A model generated the notes under the pieces. The model saw only the letters and a program-made list of their open reading frames with translations, made no database searches and was not told the DNA's origin. 64,000 bases of DNA from a virus. Made by a program: the position numbers and the translations under genes. Below, piece after piece: positions 51,695 through 59,793 of this stretch; the first letter of the stretch is position 1; every line of letters starts with the position of its first letter. The stretch lies in the IMG/VR virus record IMGVR_UViG_3300023184_005191, positions 1 through 64,000 of that record; one strand, 5' to 3'.

Positions 51695-52306
51695 TTAATC
51701 AATTCCATGATATAATGATTTATTAAAATCAATATCTCCTTGTAACCTACGCAATGCTTCAATCAATTTTATTTTAGATTCTCTACATAAATTATACCCA
51801 TATCTTTGATATTTAAATGCTCTATCAAATGTATTTGCTGGGAGTGGGATTTGGTCAAAATCAATATCAATAACTAGTTTTTTCTGGTGTAGATCTTCAA
51901 AGAATCTATCTACATAAAGGAATTTATAGTTAATACCTCCATCTTCATTTGCTTGTTTAAAATAAGCAGCTCTTACAATACTAAAATCAAATTTTTCAAT
52001 AACTTCTTGTGGTGTTAAGAAAAACCGTCTAACTAATTCTATACTAGTTTTAGTTGGAAGATGTATAAAAGCATAACAATTGTCATTTTCATATGCTTTT
52101 TTATAATTTTTGTTTTCTTTAAAGTATTTAAGTGTTTCCTTATAATCTTCTTCTTTTTCAAAGAACATGTCTATATCTCTAACAGGTTCACCATTAAATA
52201 TATTTTTAAAAACTCCACCTGCTATAAAACCTTTATGACCACTCATAAATGGGTCTAATTTTTTTAAATTGAAGAATACTTCTCTGTTTGATGTTTTAAA
52301 TTCCAT
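51695..52306 (-). CDS. Nucleotidyltransferase-fold protein
   Basis: 203 residues. GFIAGGVFKNIFNGEPVRDI is the GG...DxD start (DIDMFF) of the pol-beta-type nucleotidyltransferase fold, followed by a helical region. Similar proteins are common in phages; the substrate is unknown. Confidence 0.78.
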   Translation of the reverse strand: MEFKTSNREVFFNLKKLDPFMSGHKGFIAGGVFKNIFNGEPVRDIDMFFEKEEDYKETLKYFKENKNYKKAYENDNCYAFIHLPTKTSIELVRRFFLTPQEVIEKFDFSIVRAAYFKQANEDGGINYKFLYVDRFFEDLHQKKLVIDIDFDQIPLPANTFDRAFKYQRYGYNLCRESKIKLIEALRRLQGDIDFNKSLYHGID

Positions 52307-52326
52307 AACTTTTTATTTTATATTAT

Positions 52327-53022
52327 TTAAATTTGGTGACCTCCGTTATTTATTTTTAATGAATCAAAAAATTCTTTACGTGCTTCATTTCCATTTTCCA
52401 TGAATACACCAGATGCTTTAGTTGTTACCATTGAAGCACCTTGATGTTTAACACCTCTACATGAAACACAATTATGTGTTGCAACAGTTGTAACAATTAC
52501 ACCTCTGTTATTTTCACATACTTTATCTACAGCTTGATGAATAGCGGCTGTTAATTGTTCTTGGATAGCTCCTCTACGACCAAAATGCTCAACTATTCTA
52601 TTTAGTTTAGATAAACCGATTACTCTACCACCTTCTCCAACTATATACCCAATATGTACAACTCCTCCAATTGTTTGATGATGGTGTGAACACATTGAAG
52701 TTAACGGGATATTTCGTTCAATAACAATACCATCATATCCATCTGATGGAAATGAAGTAATGTCTGACATTGCAGTGTATCTACCAGCGAATAAATCAAA
52801 TACATATGCTTTTGCAACTCTTCGAGGTGTATTATCAGAATTTGGGTCGTTTTCCCAATCAACACCTAGTGCTGTAAGAAATTCACCATACGCTTTTTCT
52901 GCTTTATCTACCATTTCCCATTTTTGCTCTTCTGTAAGCGGGAATCCAGGTGCAACTCCATTCGCGAAACCTGTTTGAACACACTCTAAATCAGTGTGGT
53001 TTTTTCGTCTATTGTTTGACAT
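52327..53022 (-). CDS. folE: GTP cyclohydrolase I (FolE)
   Basis: 231 residues. PRRVAKAY, the zinc/substrate motif SMCSHHHQTIGG, GLSKLNRIVEHFGRR and HNCVSCRGVKHQGASM are complete. Makes dihydroneopterin triphosphate from GTP, the first step to 7-deazaguanine bases (QueD, QueE and QueC lie nearby) and to folate. A Cys-x-x-Cys replaces the usual single late zinc Cys context. Confidence 0.93.
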   Translation of the reverse strand: MSNNRRKNHTDLECVQTGFANGVAPGFPLTEEQKWEMVDKAEKAYGEFLTALGVDWENDPNSDNTPRRVAKAYVFDLFAGRYTAMSDITSFPSDGYDGIVIERNIPLTSMCSHHHQTIGGVVHIGYIVGEGGRVIGLSKLNRIVEHFGRRGAIQEQLTAAIHQAVDKVCENNRGVIVTTVATHNCVSCRGVKHQGASMVTTKASGVFMENGNEARKEFFDSLKINNGGHQI

Positions 53023-53043
53023 ATATTTAATTTAATTTTAATG

Positions 53044-53074
53044 GAAAATACGAATAATCTTTTGATTATCCAAA
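53044..53074 (-). promoter_or_regulatory. Type-2 promoter of folE
   Basis: TTTGGA, 18 bases, TATTTTC upstream of folE; the downstream box has one changed base. Confidence 0.5.
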
Positions 53075-53085
53075 TTAAAATGAGG

Positions 53086-53271
53086 GGGAGTAATCCTAAA
53101 TCGATAATCTAGTCTCGGGTCAAAGAGATTTGATTAGTGTCTTGAAATGCAGAATTTTGAAATCTTGAGTATTTGAATTTTGTTTGTGTTTCATATCATT
53201 GTCGTTTATCATTGATCGGCTTTGGATCTGAATATAATAAGACTTGTGAAAATTAACTTATTCTTACTCCC
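53086..53271 (-). ncRNA. Structured RNA candidate, 8-bp terminal stem
   Basis: GGGAGTAA pairs with TTACTCCC around a 170-base ORF-free stretch between folE and the gene at 53280. A GATC-rich inner hairpin is possible. It lies upstream of the folE promoter, so it belongs to the preceding transcript. It does not look like a known riboswitch. Confidence 0.4.
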
Positions 53272-53279
53272 TTCTCAAA

Positions 53280-53708
53280 TTAAATTTGTGTAGTTGAATT
53301 ATGTGTATCCAACTCTGATTGGATTACTTCAATGTCAAACTCTAAAAGTGCAATCATTTTATCAATTTCGGCAATATTGATTTCTACTTCTTTTATAGTA
53401 TCACCCGAACCATAACTTCCTGCTTGTTTACCCTCTTTAGTTGGGATTTGTTTTAATTCCTTGATACGACCTTTTAACTCAGCCATTTGGAAAATTTTTC
53501 CATACACAGGTGCATTAGCTAGGTGGATTCTAGTTTTTAACTCAGTTAACTCAATAGCTAAAGTGGATGCTTTATCCAATGCTTCTTGAGATGAATATCG
53601 TCTGATATTTCCTTCTTCAATTTGGTTGTGTTGTTGAGCAATAATATATTGCTTTTTTAGCTCAATAGCTAATTTGTTTTTTTGCTTTAATGCTTGAGAT
53701 ACATTCAT
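53280..53708 (-). CDS. Coiled-coil protein
   Basis: 142 residues from ATG at 53708; the ORF extends upstream to 53735 through the promoter. Long amphipathic helices (LAIELTELKTRIHLAN, IAEIDKMIALLEFDIEVIQ) and a Gly/Ser linker (GKQAGSYGSGD). No known family. A TTAGGA-N18-TATATTA promoter lies at 53726-53756. Confidence 0.7.
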   Translation of the reverse strand: MNVSQALKQKNKLAIELKKQYIIAQQHNQIEEGNIRRYSSQEALDKASTLAIELTELKTRIHLANAPVYGKIFQMAELKGRIKELKQIPTKEGKQAGSYGSGDTIKEVEINIAEIDKMIALLEFDIEVIQSELDTHNSTTQI

Positions 53709-53725
53709 GACTTTTATTTTTATTT

Positions 53726-53756
53726 TAATATACAAAACTTATTTTGGGAATCCTAA
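53726..53756 (-). promoter_or_regulatory. Type-2 promoter
   Basis: TTAGGA, 18 bases, TATATTA upstream of the coiled-coil gene; the upstream box directly follows the phosphoribosyltransferase stop codon. Confidence 0.55.
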
Positions 53757-53757
53757 T

Positions 53758-54264
53758 TTAAATTGAATAAATCCAAGGGATATTTCTTTTTGTTCCATCT
53801 TCCTCGTTTAATCCATATCCAACTACCCATTCATCTTGAATATAAAATCCAGTTAAAAGTGGATATATTGGGATTGGTGAGATATCTCTAGTGAGTAAAG
53901 TAACACCAGTGATAGATTTAGGTGATTTAGAAATAAAATAATCTGCAACAGCATCCATTGAATGTCCTGTATCAAAGAAATCATCTACTATGTAAACGTG
54001 TTTTCCTTTAATTGGTGTTTCCAAATCTTTTGTAATCTGAACATCACCTTGTTCTCGTTTAGCAACATATGATTTTACTCTCATAAAGTCACATTCTACA
54101 TCCACTGTAATATTTTTAACTAACTCAGTATAAAACATAAAGCCACCATTTAATAAACACACCATAACTATGGGGGTATCATCTTTTTTATGGGTTTTGT
54201 TTATAGTTTCAGCTAGTTCTTTTACTTTAAATTTAATTTGATGAGTGGTAAATAGTATTTTCAT
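53758..54264 (-). CDS. Hypoxanthine-type phosphoribosyltransferase
   Basis: 168 residues. The PRPP-binding motif is VYIVDDFFDTGHSMDAV, and GYGLNEEDGTKRNIPW near the C-terminus fits the purine-binding hood of HPRT. It converts hypoxanthine or guanine with PRPP to IMP or GMP. Purine salvage would feed GTP and the deazaguanine pathway. Confidence 0.88.
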   Translation of the reverse strand: MKILFTTHQIKFKVKELAETINKTHKKDDTPIVMVCLLNGGFMFYTELVKNITVDVECDFMRVKSYVAKREQGDVQITKDLETPIKGKHVYIVDDFFDTGHSMDAVADYFISKSPKSITGVTLLTRDISPIPIYPLLTGFYIQDEWVVGYGLNEEDGTKRNIPWIYSI

Positions 54265-54266
54265 AA

Positions 54267-54551
54267 CTAATCTTTAATTGTAATTTTATCTATTGCATAT
54301 TGGGTCATATACCTTTTAATAAATGATTTTCCTATCCCAATGTCTACTATTTCATATTCATCTGGGATTAGAGGAGTATGTTTTTTGGTGGTGATGATTG
54401 TATCAATACCAAAGTTTACATAAGTGTTAAGGTAATGTTTTTCATCTGTTGGTTTTTTATATACAACACATGTTACAATTTTTTCAGATGAAGGCCTACC
54501 TGTTCTAACGAATGAAGTATTACCTTTTTGTAAATGTGAACCTCTTGCCAT
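54267..54551 (-). CDS. Hypothetical protein
   Basis: 94 residues, beta-rich, basic, no recognised motif (IVTCVVYKKPTDEKHYLNTY). Two bases from the HPRT start, thus co-transcribed. Confidence 0.65.
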   Translation of the reverse strand: MARGSHLQKGNTSFVRTGRPSSEKIVTCVVYKKPTDEKHYLNTYVNFGIDTIITTKKHTPLIPDEYEIVDIGIGKSFIKRYMTQYAIDKITIKD

Positions 54552-54567
54552 AACTTTTATTTTATTG

Positions 54568-54606
54568 GAATATACAAAAAAAGCTTGCGGTAAGCAAGCT
54601 CTTTTA
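54568..54606 (-). promoter_or_regulatory. Fused terminator-promoter module
   Basis: Hairpin GAGCTTGCTTACCGCAAGCT followed by TTTTTTG and TATATTC; ends the tagged gene 54626 and starts the 54551/HPRT unit. Confidence 0.65.
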
Positions 54607-54625
54607 TAAAAATTTAATTTTCTTT

Positions 54626-54991
54626 TTATTGGATAATATATTTACCAAATTTAGATTTTAAATCATTTAAATCTACAGTAATACCTATTTCATCATCAGC
54701 AGCATCAAGTTCAGCATTTGTATTGTTATACAATTGGGTGAAAAAATGATTTGCACCTAAATAATCTAAAATACTTTGATCATCTAAAGCTCCAAATCCT
54801 TCCTCATATTTGTCAGTAATATCATTATCTATTAATAAAAATGTAACTTTATCACCATTTATTACTCCAGCATAATCACCACTTGGATATTCTACATCAA
54901 TCCAGTCTTCATTCTCATTTAATTTTTGCTTGTATTCACCTTCAGTGATAATACCAGCTAGTTTTTGCATGTGTAAAAATTCTTTATTCAT
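54626..54991 (-). CDS. LAGIITE-tagged protein
   Basis: 121 residues. The first 26 residues are nearly identical to those of the protein at 46771 (MNKEFLHMQKLAGIITEGEY), then the sequences diverge completely; the rest is acidic and Asp/Asn-rich. The near-identity of the tag alone shows modular exchange. Confidence 0.75.
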   Translation of the reverse strand: MNKEFLHMQKLAGIITEGEYKQKLNENEDWIDVEYPSGDYAGVINGDKVTFLLIDNDITDKYEEGFGALDDQSILDYLGANHFFTQLYNNTNAELDAADDEIGITVDLNDLKSKFGKYIIQ

Positions 54992-55001
54992 TTTTTTAAA
55001 T

Positions 55002-55014
55002 TTTATTATACATA
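55002..55014 (-). promoter_or_regulatory. TATnTATAATAAA motif
   Basis: TATGTATAATAAA, 10 bases before the ATG of the tagged protein. Confidence 0.45.
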
Positions 55015-55260
55015 TTAGCGATTGTATAAAGATCTAATTTCATCTTTTGTTCTTGCTCCAACTACTCGCCCAATTTCCATCCCATTGTTTAATACAACTG
55101 TTGTAGGTACTGAGCGTACATTGTGTTGTTGGGCTGTTTGTGGAGAGGAATCTACATCAACAAATGTAATAGACATTTCGGTTTGTAGAGATTCCATAAC
55201 AGGTTTAAATGACCTACATGGTCCACACCATGGGGCAGAAAAATATAATACTTGTTTCAT
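55015..55260 (-). CDS. Thioredoxin
   Basis: 81 residues. VLYFSAPWCGPCRSFKPVM has the WCGPC redox active site and SVPTTVVLNNG the cis-Pro loop. Shorter than bacterial Trx (about 105) because N-terminal strands are missing, as in other phage thioredoxins and glutaredoxin-like proteins. May reduce ribonucleotide reductase or other targets. Confidence 0.93.
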   Translation of the reverse strand: MKQVLYFSAPWCGPCRSFKPVMESLQTEMSITFVDVDSSPQTAQQHNVRSVPTTVVLNNGMEIGRVVGARTKDEIRSLYNR

Positions 55261-55261
55261 G

Positions 55262-55456
55262 TTATTTGTTAAAATAGTTTAAAATGTCCTCTTCCATAAC
55301 TGGTTTAGTAGGATCGTTAAATAATGCTTTGTGGGCCTCAATTGCTTCCTCTATTGTAATGTTTGGGTTAACTTTTGAGAAAAGATTAATCAATAAAGAA
55401 TGATTTTCCTTATTTGTATAATCAAATGATACTGTTGTTGTTTTTTTCTTTGCCAT
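55262..55456 (-). CDS. Small hypothetical protein
   Basis: 64 residues, Lys/Asn-rich. Starts MAKKKTTTVSFDYTNKENHS. It lies one base from the thioredoxin start and is likely co-transcribed. Unknown function. Confidence 0.6.
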   Translation of the reverse strand: MAKKKTTTVSFDYTNKENHSLLINLFSKVNPNITIEEAIEAHKALFNDPTKPVMEEDILNYFNK

Positions 55457-55528
55457 TTTATTTTGTTATAATATAATTAATTTGGTAATCTCCAAATGTT
55501 GTTGTGACTGTATACATATTAATATTTG

Positions 55529-56146
55529 TTATGTTTTTTTACTATTGTTTATTCTTTTTGTCCATTTTAAATTCTCTACTGTTGTTGCTTCATATGGAGA
55601 GAGTCCTTCTTTGAAACATTGTGATCTGGGTTTAATATGGTCTAATGTGGGATAGTTTTTGTCACTGTAATGGAGTTTAAGATTATCTTTTATATATTCT
55701 CCATCTATATAGTCGTAACCATCCCATGTTTCGAGCATTTGCTTTCGAATTTTTCTAGTTAACCAATCACATCTTTTCCAATACTGTTTCCAATTAAGGT
55801 CTTCTATAATATTACCATTTTTCTTTCGGGTTTCCAAACCTTTTTTCCAAGCTTTTTCATTATCTCTAAATTTTCGCATATGTTCAGCTCGCTCAGTTCT
55901 TTCTTCCCCCATATTTTCTTTAACCCATTCACCCTGACATTTGTTAGAGCAAAATATGTTTTTTTGTTTTAGTTGATGGTTATAACTTCTAACATCAATT
56001 TTACAGTTCCCACATTGTCTGTAGGTATATGATTTTGAATTGAATTTTAGTTTACATTCAAGAGAGCAAAATTGTTTATTACCCCCTTTAGATCTAAAAT
56101 CAACATCACATTGTTTACATACTCGTTTATAAGGTAATTTCTCCAT
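55529..56146 (-). CDS. HNH endonuclease with zinc fingers
   Basis: 205 residues. Two N-terminal zinc knuckles (CKQCDVDF...FCSLECK and CGNCKIDV...FCSNKCQ) precede the HNH core PTLDHIKPRSQCFKEG and ENLKWTKRINNSKK. Free-standing homing endonuclease located between thioredoxin and the queuosine-type genes. Confidence 0.88.
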   Translation of the reverse strand: MEKLPYKRVCKQCDVDFRSKGGNKQFCSLECKLKFNSKSYTYRQCGNCKIDVRSYNHQLKQKNIFCSNKCQGEWVKENMGEERTERAEHMRKFRDNEKAWKKGLETRKKNGNIIEDLNWKQYWKRCDWLTRKIRKQMLETWDGYDYIDGEYIKDNLKLHYSDKNYPTLDHIKPRSQCFKEGLSPYEATTVENLKWTKRINNSKKT

Positions 56147-56151
56147 ATCGT

Positions 56152-56164
56152 TTTATTATACATA
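56152..56164 (-). promoter_or_regulatory. TATnTATAATAAA motif, HNH gene
   Basis: TATGTATAATAAA, 5 bases before the HNH ATG at 56146. Confidence 0.45.
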
Positions 56165-56200
56165 TGGCAAAATTAGACTTTTCGTACAGGATCAAACAAA

Positions 56201-56986
56201 TCACACACCTCTCCGGGTGTCGAAAGCAATGATGTGATCTCTTCCTGTCATGTTGTATCCTTTTTCAGCACACATATCAAACACTAAAGGATACATATGT
56301 ATTAATTCTTCTCTAGTATCTCCAGCGGGCATGATATATGTTTTATCTTTTGGGATATGAAGTGCTAATCTAAAATTTTCAATTTCATTTAAATTTCTTT
56401 GACTACCATCCCATACTGGTTTATAGTGGTAATCTGTATGATAATCTAGAGTAGCTTTAATTGCCTCCATATTCAAACGAAGCTTGTTATGTTGGTTGAT
56501 CATTTTTTGATCCACAAGCGCTCCTTGAGGCGTAGCAACACCAAGTACGGGTACAGAATTATTAAATTTCGGACTGAGAGAGATAAGCCCCAGAGGATAA
56601 TCTGTAGCAATAAAATGGCTTCCTTCAGTTTCGATGGTAATGAGAATGTTTCTTTCATGAGCAAAATGTGTTAATTCATTTACAAGTGTTGGATGCATTG
56701 TTGGTGATCCTCCCGTCAACATCATCTCCTTAATATGAGGATTTTCATCATATATTTTGATAATATCATTAAAGGTAAATGTACCTTTTTCAGGATGGAT
56801 TGAGGTATACCATGAATCACACCAACCTCCTTCACCAAAATAACAACGGTGGGTACAACCAGTGGTTCTAACCGCTATTGTTGGTCTACCAAAACGAGAT
56901 CCCTCACTTTGTACGCATCGATATAGTTCTACTATAGGTAATACTTTATTGTAATCCTCTATTCTTTTTATTGTTTTACTCTCCAT
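56201..56986 (-). CDS. queE: 7-carboxy-7-deazaguanine synthase (QueE-like)
   Basis: 261 residues, radical SAM. The cluster motif reads CTHRCYFGEGGWCDSWYT, a CX3CX7C spacing instead of CX3CX2C, i.e. with a 5-residue insertion; MLTGGSPTMHP is the GGEP-type SAM motif. Converts 6-carboxytetrahydropterin to CDG. It overlaps queD by 11 bases. The variant cysteine spacing makes the assignment slightly less sure, but the neighbours support it. Confidence 0.87.
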   Translation of the reverse strand: MESKTIKRIEDYNKVLPIVELYRCVQSEGSRFGRPTIAVRTTGCTHRCYFGEGGWCDSWYTSIHPEKGTFTFNDIIKIYDENPHIKEMMLTGGSPTMHPTLVNELTHFAHERNILITIETEGSHFIATDYPLGLISLSPKFNNSVPVLGVATPQGALVDQKMINQHNKLRLNMEAIKATLDYHTDYHYKPVWDGSQRNLNEIENFRLALHIPKDKTYIMPAGDTREELIHMYPLVFDMCAEKGYNMTGRDHIIAFDTRRGV

Positions 56987-57440
56987 ATATTGCTGAATTT
57001 TTCTCGTGTTCTTTAAATTCTACACTTACTACTCTTACTCTATTATTTGTTTCCTCTAAAATAAATTTAGATACTTTATCGTAAATGAATTTAGCAAATT
57101 GTTCTGCTCCTGTAGCCGGTATTACTCTAAGTTGTACTATTCTTTCATTGTGCATCTCTAGTGCTTTGTATACAAATGGATCATCTTCTGCTATAATATA
57201 GGTATGATCAAACATATAATCCATCCATACTTTAGGACTCATCCCATCAATAGTACCTTTAGCTCGTTTCATACCTCCAAAGTCCCAAACCCAGTTTCTT
57301 TCATCTAGTTCTCCCTCAAATATAATTTTGAAAGAAATACCATAACCATGAAGGAAACTACAGTGAGTATCTTTTGCTCTCCATTGACGGAATACTGTAG
57401 AGTAACCATCAAATATTTTTGTTGATTGAAATTTTGCCAT
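56976..57440 (-). CDS. queD: 6-carboxytetrahydropterin synthase (QueD-like)
   Basis: 154 residues. STVFRQWRAKDTHCSFLHGY contains the catalytic Cys and His of the PTPS/QueD fold; the zinc triad differs from the classic HGH (here HGY). The C-terminal VIPATGAEQFAKFIYDKV provides the pterin-anchoring Glu. Makes CPH4 from the FolE product for QueE. Confidence 0.85.
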   Translation of the reverse strand: MAKFQSTKIFDGYSTVFRQWRAKDTHCSFLHGYGISFKIIFEGELDERNWVWDFGGMKRAKGTIDGMSPKVWMDYMFDHTYIIAEDDPFVYKALEMHNERIVQLRVIPATGAEQFAKFIYDKVSKFILEETNNRVRVVSVEFKEHEKNSAIYGE

Positions 57441-57441
57441 T

Positions 57442-57651
57442 TTATTTAATGTTTAATTGTTTGATTACTTCGTTCCAATGTTCAACTGGTATATTCATTG
57501 CTTCATCTGTTTGTCCATTTTCAGCAAATTCTTTAAATAGCTCAGCAGTTGCAATGGCACCCGCTACTTGATTTTCTTTTGAGAGTTCACCTAGATATGG
57601 GTGTATTTTAGATATTCTCATTAGTAGGTTTACTATTTTTCTAATTGTCAT
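57442..57651 (-). CDS. Small hypothetical protein
   Basis: 69 residues, helical. No recognised motif. It sits between queD and a homing endonuclease, with promoter TTTGGA-N18-TACATTT at 57666-57696, and starts the queD-queE transcript. Confidence 0.65.
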   Translation of the reverse strand: MTIRKIVNLLMRISKIHPYLGELSKENQVAGAIATAELFKEFAENGQTDEAMNIPVEHWNEVIKQLNIK

Positions 57652-58387
57652 TTTTCTTTTTATTTAAATGTACGTATTCTTCTTTAAACATCCAAATATA
57701 CCCGTAAGAACTTTTTCTTTTTTTATTACAGCATTCTGAAATTGAAGAAGATGGTTTGTTTAATGATTTTGCTGCTTTTGAAGCACTTTCCCATTCTTTG
57801 ATTAGATTCAAATTTTTATCTAATTGTATTATAGGTTTACTTAATGTTTCTTCTATCCATAAATTTTTACGTCCTTTAAGTTTTTCAGATATTTTTTTAT
57901 TCCTTTCAGAGTCTTTTAAATAATGTTTCATATTAGACTCAAGAATTTTCTCATTCCTTTCAATAGAAGAATAACATGGGTGATTTATTTTAGATTGGGA
58001 AATTTTTTGACATGTTTCTTTAGATAATTTTGTATCTTTTAGTCTGTCACTCACATCAGGTCTTTTTATATTTTTTAATTTTTCAGATGTGCCTGGTCGT
58101 GGGGTATTTTTCATTTTAAGTTTAGTTTCTTCACTATGAAAAGAGGGTCCACCACCACCTACATTTTTGTTATCTAAATTTAAACCCCAACATTTAAATT
58201 GTTCTATCCAATAACATTCCCAAAATTTCCATTCTTTTTCTTCAATAAAGTCCAATTCAAAAATAGTAAGATCTTTTTGTAAACGTTTTTGATGTTGGGA
58301 TTCTCTTTTTTTTAAGGGATTTTTTGTTTTTCCTATATAGAAAGGAATCCCATTTTCATCAAATAAACAGTATATAAAAACATTCAT
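57641..58387 (-). CDS. GIY-YIG homing endonuclease
   Basis: 248 residues. FIYCLFDENGIPFYIGKTKN is the GIY-YIG catalytic segment; then Trp-rich WKFWECYWIEQF, NUMOD3 repeats (SEETKLKMKN, SDRLKDTKLSKETCQKISQS) and a C-terminal NUMOD1 (ASKAAKSLNKPSSSISECC). It splits the deazaguanine genes queC and queD/queE. Confidence 0.9.
   Translation of the reverse strand: MNVFIYCLFDENGIPFYIGKTKNPLKKRESQHQKRLQKDLTIFELDFIEEKEWKFWECYWIEQFKCWGLNLDNKNVGGGGPSFHSEETKLKMKNTPRPGTSEKLKNIKRPDVSDRLKDTKLSKETCQKISQSKINHPCYSSIERNEKILESNMKHYLKDSERNKKISEKLKGRKNLWIEETLSKPIIQLDKNLNLIKEWESASKAAKSLNKPSSSISECCNKKRKSSYGYIWMFKEEYVHLNKKKNDN
57666..57696 (-). promoter_or_regulatory. Type-2 promoter of the queD-queE unit
   Basis: TTTGGA, 18 bases, TACATTT, lying inside the end of the GIY-YIG gene. 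Confidence 0.45.
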
Positions 58388-58405
58388 AATAATAATTTAT
58401 GCGGT

Positions 58406-58418
58406 ACTATTATAAATA
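58406..58418 (-). promoter_or_regulatory. TATnTATAATAAA motif variant
   Basis: TATTTATAATAGT, about 18 bases before the GIY-YIG ATG at 58387. Confidence 0.4.
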
Positions 58419-58434
58419 TCATGTTTTTCCAAAA

Positions 58435-59235
58435 TTACACCGATTCATCTAAAACTTTTTGAACATGATCTATAACTTTTTCCCATGAAACTACACCTGT
58501 TTCATCTTCATATATTACAGGATCTTTTCTTCCCAATTTGATAAACGCTTCTACTCTTTCTACACTTGAAGCAGATTTATAATCTGAATTACCTGAGGGG
58601 TATGGTTTGTAAGATGTGTTGGTTCTTTTGTATACTTCATCAAATTCTAAGCCTAGCTCTTCACATAGTACTTCTCCGTCTTGCAAAATAGTAAATTTGT
58701 CCCCATAAATATAAGGTGTGAAGTACCCAACCATTTCTGCATCCCAGTTTCCTAAACGGAATGCTTGGTCATCTGCATCTCTAAATTCTTGTCTACAGTC
58801 AGGATAAACTCCAAAATCTCCAGCATGAATACCTAACGCAATATCACAATTTTCCCCAGTTCTATTTGCTACTGAAAGTGCAACTGCTTGTATAATTGAA
58901 GCGAAGATTTTGTTACGATTTGGAACTACGGTTTGACGTTGATTTTCCTCAGCATAGTGTCCTTCAGGTACATCATCTCCACCTGTTACCAAAGCTGAAT
59001 CTAATAAATCAACTAGTCCATTTAATTGGATTTGGCGATAACGTAATGTATTAGCTATACCAATATCATTATTACATAAGTAATCTACTAATGATTGAGC
59101 ACGTTCAAGCTCAACTCTGTGTTTTTGTCCATAATCAAATGAGATGGCAGTTACCGTATCGTACTCTTTCAAGCAACGAAGTAACAATGTGCTGGAATCC
59201 ATTCCTCCAGATAGGGATAATACTACGTGTTTCAT
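58435..59235 (-). CDS. queC: 7-cyano-7-deazaguanine synthase (QueC-like)
   Basis: 266 residues. PP-loop SLSGGMDSSTLLLRC, AISFDYGQKHRVELERA and VPNRNKIFASII match QueC, which converts CDG to preQ0 using ATP and ammonia. The zinc-binding cysteines near the C-terminus of classic QueC are missing: the region reads TNTSYKPYPSGNSDYKSASS before VERVEAF. The reaction may therefore be altered. Overlaps the next gene by 4 bases. Confidence 0.86.
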   Translation of the reverse strand: MKHVVLSLSGGMDSSTLLLRCLKEYDTVTAISFDYGQKHRVELERAQSLVDYLCNNDIGIANTLRYRQIQLNGLVDLLDSALVTGGDDVPEGHYAEENQRQTVVPNRNKIFASIIQAVALSVANRTGENCDIALGIHAGDFGVYPDCRQEFRDADDQAFRLGNWDAEMVGYFTPYIYGDKFTILQDGEVLCEELGLEFDEVYKRTNTSYKPYPSGNSDYKSASSVERVEAFIKLGRKDPVIYEDETGVVSWEKVIDHVQKVLDESV

Positions 59236-59495
59236 AATTTGTTTACTATATTTTTGATTGTTTCTTCATCCTCCATAGATAATTGCATTCTTGAATGAAA
59301 TAATTTTATCATATCCTCTACCCACATTTCATCTAATATGGTTGGGTTAACAATTTTAAATTCCTCTTCATCTTTATCATCCTCATTTAAAGTACAATAA
59401 CCATCATCACATAACCATTCAGCCATTTGTTCTTTATCCCAATTAGCCATTTCATCATAAACTTCATCTAAATCAAATTCAATACTAATACTCAT
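59232..59495 (-). CDS. Small acidic protein
   Basis: 87 residues, very acidic (DEVYDEMANWDKEQMAEWL, EDDKDEEEF). Coupled to queC by a 4-base overlap. DNA-mimic or binding roles cannot be judged; no family recognised. Confidence 0.68.
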   Translation of the reverse strand: MSISIEFDLDEVYDEMANWDKEQMAEWLCDDGYCTLNEDDKDEEEFKIVNPTILDEMWVEDMIKLFHSRMQLSMEDEETIKNIVNKL

Positions 59496-59505
59496 AATCT
59501 AAAAT

Positions 59506-59748
59506 TTAAAATGGTAAATCATCATCATAATCCTGTCTATCACTTAAAGTAGGTTCAACTTCAGGTTCTCTAAAGTGAAAATCCAAAAAATCTCTAGGAT
59601 ATAAATGTATTATTCCTTTGTACTTTGGATTGGCAATTTCTCTTATTTGACGTTCAATGCCTGCTCTATAAGCTGCTGCTGCAACTTCTCCACCTAGTTT
59701 TAAACCTGCTGGTTTTCCTAGATAATCGTATAAACTTAAATATTCCAT
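59506..59748 (-). CDS. Conserved small phage protein
   Basis: 80 residues. YDYLGKPAGLKLGGEVAAAA and KGIIHLYPRDFLDFHF resemble conserved small phage proteins; acidic C-terminus. It heads the queC transcript from the promoter at 59763-59793. Confidence 0.7.
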   Translation of the reverse strand: MEYLSLYDYLGKPAGLKLGGEVAAAAYRAGIERQIREIANPKYKGIIHLYPRDFLDFHFREPEVEPTLSDRQDYDDDLPF

Positions 59749-59762
59749 AACTTTTTTTATTT

Positions 59763-59793
59763 TAATATACGAATAAAAAATATGGACTCCAAA
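59763..59793 (-). promoter_or_regulatory. Type-2 promoter of the queC unit
   Basis: TTTGGA, 18 bases, TATATTA. The upstream box directly adjoins the stop of the DpdA-like gene. Confidence 0.55.

Noticed and set aside
52327-53022. QueF (preQ0 reductase)
   Set aside because: The residues SMCSHHH and HNCVSCRG are those of FolE; no QueF-type Cys/Asp pair was found.
53086-53271. preQ1 or tetrahydrofolate riboswitch controlling folE
   Set aside because: The element lies upstream of the folE promoter and no known aptamer core is visible.
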